DNA of 22,156 nucleotides from JBEKZQ01 sp049509675. GTDB taxonomy: Bacteria; Planctomycetota; Planctomycetia; Pirellulales; Thermoguttaceae. Numbering within the stretch: the stretch's first letter is position 1; every line of letters begins with the position of its first letter. The stretch spans positions 1 through 22,156 of the forward strand of contig JBEKZQ010000028.1 of NCBI GenBank assembly GCA_049509675.1, given 5' to 3'. Shown piece after piece: positions 21,941 through 22,156 of this stretch. The position numbers were made by a program, and so were the translations under genes. Below the pieces are notes generated by a model. That model was not told where the DNA came from, made no database searches, and saw only the letters and a list, made by a program, of their open reading frames with translations.

Positions 21941-22016
21941 AAGAGAATAACTTGATCAACCATCGTAGGACGGATTGGCAATCCGTCTTACGGGCAACCA
22001 GCCGAGTTATTGTCTT
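21941..22016. repeat. Nested palindrome, planctomycete-type dispersed repeat
   Basis: The centre is a 12-bp stem, GTAGGACGGATT (21965-21976) with AATCCGTCTTAC (21980-21991), one G-T pair and loop GGC. Outer arms AAGAGAATAACTTG (21941-21954) and CGAGTTATTGTCTT (22003-22016) are complementary at 12 of 14 positions. Its reverse translation gives a TDCQSVL-like peptide that I recall from planctomycete over-predicted ORFs, so a dispersed family is likely. Confidence 0.55.
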
Positions 22017-22156
22017 GCGGCTCCTTGTCGGCAACAGTTAACCCAAGTTACGCTGTTGCGCGGGAAAATGCAATGATTTGGGCCGGTCCGTGAATGTAAG
22101 TCCAATGGCGATGGCGTTTCTTTGGCCGCAAGGTGTTGTAGTGAAGACCTTCTTGC
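22017..22156. other. Right edge of window, no supported gene
   Basis: Beyond the palindromes the sequence is less GC-rich, with no clear motif. From GTG 22090 (or ATG 22105) a plus-strand frame reads MAMAFLWPQGVVVKTFL and is still open at the window end. It could be the start of a gene, but 67 bases are too few to judge. Confidence 0.3.

Noticed and set aside
21810..22034. 74-codon minus-strand ORF at the right edge
   Set aside because: It runs through both palindromes, has no recognisable domain, and its TDCQSVL peptide is repeat-derived.

Overview
The window looks like a chromosome segment from a planctomycete, probably Pirellulales-like. The DNA is GC-rich. One gene fuses a degenerate J-domain to a membrane segment, a LamG-like domain and a helical-repeat tail, an architecture I associate with planctomycetes. 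A Tat-exported Gfo/Idh/MocA oxidoreductase sits beside a TIM-barrel sugar isomerase, and several intergenic palindromes resemble the dispersed repeats of these genomes. The assignment is inference; there is no rRNA or other phylogenetic marker here.

Left part, 1-3498, plus strand: the 3' end of a GT39/ArnT-like membrane glycosyltransferase, a short doubtful ORF, an NAD-dependent sugar epimerase/dehydratase, and a B12-binding-type radical SAM protein. The last two overlap or nearly abut and look co-transcribed.

Middle, 3608-13270, minus strand: nine genes reading right to left that look like one surface-glycan operon. In order of transcription they are hddC-like guanylyltransferase, gmhB-like phosphatase, family 2 glycosyltransferase, SAM methyltransferase, hddA-like heptose kinase, zinc-binding sugar C-methyltransferase, WcaG-like epimerase/reductase, FkbM methyltransferase and a large multi-pass membrane protein. 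hddA, gmhB and hddC together supply three of the four steps to GDP-D-glycero-alpha-D-manno-heptose; the sedoheptulose-7-phosphate isomerase gmhA is not in the window. The tailoring enzymes suggest a methylated and/or reduced heptose-type sugar. A TTGACA-17-TAAGAT promoter lies about 160 bp upstream of hddC.

Right part, 13756-21763: the J-domain/LamG protein and nucleoside diphosphate kinase (minus), a UvrD/PcrA-type helicase (plus), then an oxidoreductase and a xylose-isomerase-like protein (minus) that look like a two-gene operon.

The intergenic DNA is unusually structured. There is a 137-nt imperfect palindrome at 13515-13651. At 17155-17352 a 22-bp inverted repeat carries, at its end, a 142-bp MITE-like element flanked by TA. 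Two more imperfect palindromes lie at 21830-22016. No tRNA, rRNA, CRISPR array or intact insertion sequence was seen.
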